From: Natronorubrum texcoconense
GTDB lineage: Archaea > Halobacteriota > Halobacteria > Halobacteriales > Natrialbaceae
DNA length: 64,000 nucleotides
NCBI RefSeq assembly: GCF_900100335.1
Contig: NZ_FNFE01000001.1
Coordinates: 310,001-374,000 of the forward strand
Direction: 5' to 3'
Shown here: positions 62,504 through 64,000 of the stretch, piece after piece
Layout of the letters: each line of letters opens with the position of its first letter
Numbering within the stretch: the first letter of the stretch is position 1
Notes under the pieces: model-generated
What the model was told of the DNA's origin: nothing
The model's database searches: none
What the model saw: only the letters and a program-made list of their open reading frames with translations
Position numbers and translations under genes: made by a program

Positions 62504-64000
62504 TTAACGTTCAGCCTCCTCCCCGTCGTCTGCCTCGAGCACGATATCGAACCGATCCCGCAGCCGTTTCTTGTCGAACTTGCCCGTCGAAGTCTTCGGA
62601 ATCTCCTCGATGAACTCGTAGGCGTCGGGGAGCCACCAGTCCGGGAACGTCTCGGCGAGGTGGCTCTCGAGGTCGTCCTCGGTGAGATCGGCTCCCGAAG
62701 TCGGGACGACGATGGCGAGGGGCCGTTCCTGCCAGCGTTCGTGCTCGACCGCGACGACCGTCGCCTCCGCGACGCGCTCGTGGGCCATCAGTTCGTTCTC
62801 GAGTTGCACCGAGGAGATCCACTCGCCGCCGGACTTGATCATGTCTTTATCGCGGTCGACGACGTCGACGTAGCCCAGCTCGTTCCGCACGGCGACGTCT
62901 CCCGTCCGAAGATAGCCGTCCTCCGTAAACGCGTGTTCGTTCTCCTCGGGACGGTTGTGATAGTGGTCGGTTACCCAGGGACTGCGGACCTCGAGTTCGC
63001 CCATCGTCTCGCCGTCCCGCGGGACCTCCTCCCCGTCATCACCGATCACGCGAACCTGCATTCCGGGCACGGGAAAGCCCGCCATCGCGCGGTACTCGTA
63101 CTGCTCGTCGGCCGGGAGCTCCGCGACTTCCTTTCGGAGCGTGCTGAGCGTGCCTAGCGGCGACGTCTCGGTCATTCCCCAGCCCTGGAGGATCGGCGCG
63201 TCGTACTCCTCGTCGTAGCGGCGGATGAGCGACTCCGGAGGTGCGGAGCCGCCGACCGTCAGCCGGTCGATGTTGGAGATGTCGACCTCCGGGTTCTCGT
63301 CGAGGTATTCGGCCATCTCGAGCCAGATCGTCGGGACGGCGGCCGAGAACGTCACCTCCTCCTCGTCGATCAGGTGGGCGATCGACTCGGGATCGGTGTG
63401 GATCGAGGGGAACACCTGCTTCGCGCCGACGAACGTCGCGCCGTAGGGAATGCCCCAGCCGTTGGCGTGGAACATCGGGACGACGGGGAGCACGGTGTCC
63501 CGTTCACCGATCGCGTTGGCGTCGACGTGGCCGCCCATGACGCTGTGGAGGTACATCGCTCGATGGGTGTAGGGCACGCCCTTCGGGAGGCCCGTCGTCC
63601 CCGAGGTGTGGCACATGCCGTACTCCGTGTCCTCGTCGATATCCGGCCACTCGTACTCTGTCCGGTGGTCTGCGAGCAGCGACTCGTAGTCGGTCACCGG
63701 CTCGAGGTCGGTCTCCGGAATATCCCTCTCGCTTCCGAGGACGACATACTGATCGACGCTGTCGAGGTCGTCGGCGTTCGCCTCGACCTTCTCGACGAAC
63801 GCCGGATCGACGAAGAGCACCTCGTCTTCGGCGTCGTCGATCGTGTGGACGAAGTGGTGGTCGGGCAGGCGCATGTTGCACATGTGGATCGACCGCCCGG
63901 AGCAGGCCGGCCCGAAGTAGAGTTCGAAGTGCCGGTAGTGGTTCGTCGCGACCACGCCGACTCGCGCGCCCGCCTCGAGTCCTAGTTCGTCGAGCGCGTG
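62504..64000 (-). CDS. Acyl-CoA synthetase (AMP-forming), 5' end outside window
   Basis: The visible 498 codons encode the larger part of an ANL-superfamily ligase; the frame is open to the last base of the window, so the N-terminus is missing. Motifs are the P-loop MCHTSGTTGLPKGVPYTHR, WGMTETSPLGTLS, YLRTGDVAVRNELGYVDVVD, KSGGEWISS, and the C-terminal lysine in PKTSTGKFDKK. It converts a fatty or other carboxylic acid to its CoA ester with ATP. Followed 24 bp later by the acyl-CoA dehydrogenase gene, implying one transcript. Chain-length specificity unknown. Confidence 0.93.
   Translation of the reverse strand, partial: HALDELGLEAGARVGVVATNHYRHFELYFGPACSGRSIHMCNMRLPDHHFVHTIDDAEDEVLFVDPAFVEKVEANADDLDSVDQYVVLGSERDIPETDLEPVTDYESLLADHRTEYEWPDIDEDTEYGMCHTSGTTGLPKGVPYTHRAMYLHSVMGGHVDANAIGERDTVLPVVPMFHANGWGIPYGATFVGAKQVFPSIHTDPESIAHLIDEEEVTFSAAVPTIWLEMAEYLDENPEVDISNIDRLTVGGSAPPESLIRRYDEEYDAPILQGWGMTETSPLGTLSTLRKEVAELPADEQYEYRAMAGFPVPGMQVRVIGDDGEEVPRDGETMGELEVRSPWVTDHYHNRPEENEHAFTEDGYLRTGDVAVRNELGYVDVVDRDKDMIKSGGEWISSVQLENELMAHERVAEATVVAVEHERWQERPLAIVVPTSGADLTEDDLESHLAETFPDWWLPDAYEFIEEIPKTSTGKFDKKRLRDRFDIVLEADDGEEAER

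Overview
The window is chromosomal DNA from an extremely halophilic archaeon, most probably a member of the Natrialbales (Natrinema/Haloterrigena-like); the genus is inference. The grounds are high GC, very acidic proteins, abundant Leu-Glu pairs written CTCGAG, archaeal TATA boxes about 27 bp before start codons (mostly leaderless mRNAs), twin-arginine (Tat) signal peptides, a PGF-CTERM protein, an archaeal SepF, a thermosome, a ThiD-ThiN fusion and several haloarchaea-type regulators.

Layout. 1-9.7 kb: thiamine kinase/synthase fusion (thiDN) coupled to an F420-type oxidoreductase, a CsaA-like tRNA-binding protein, an amino-acid permease coupled to a UspA protein that meets a convergent UspA paralogue, then mutS and an SDR. 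9.7-11.7 kb: an AT-rich island with a Tat lipoprotein and a large Tat-exported protein of unknown function. 11.7-26.5 kb: a DapA/KDG-aldolase-family enzyme, a membrane protein, mutL, rtcA, KDG kinase, small regulators, Hsp20, GNAT, a hydrolase, an RNB ribonuclease and a membrane histidine kinase carrying an in-frame palindromic insertion. 26.5-43.4 kb: zinc-ribbon protein, membrane phosphoesterase, TMEM175-like channel, PUA protein, DUF1028, sepF, Bat-type regulator, UspA, MFS transporter, citrate synthase, a PGF-CTERM surface protein with a membrane partner, threonine ammonia-lyase, a six-PAS histidine kinase and RidA.

43.38-44.98 kb: tRNA-Ser(GGA) followed by a TnpB-only element, with an imperfect copy of the tRNA 3' end at the far side. 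45-57 kb: a previously short-listed 37-codon gene, SRAP/HMCES protein, thermosome, a hairpin-rich repeat tract, lipoprotein, ABC exporter, lrp-glnA pair, PAP2 phosphatase, coiled-coil/HhH protein, a gamma-carbonic-anhydrase-like gene broken by a 52-bp insertion, and a CBS protein. 57-64 kb: a CoA/fatty-acid catabolism cluster (CaiB-type CoA transferase, SDR, acyl-CoA dehydrogenase, acyl-CoA ligase) interrupted by a second AT-rich island holding a Tat-exported protein and a divergent two-TM mini-protein.

Functional links: mutS and mutL supply mismatch repair; the KDG kinase and aldolase-family protein fit the semi-phosphorylative Entner-Doudoroff route; IlvA and RidA fit production and clearance of reactive enamines; Lrp next to glnA fits nitrogen control. 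The most noteworthy signals are the AT-rich islands with secreted unknowns (possible halocin or toxin/immunity modules), the tRNA-bounded TnpB element, and a family of short palindromes found both between genes and inside coding sequence.
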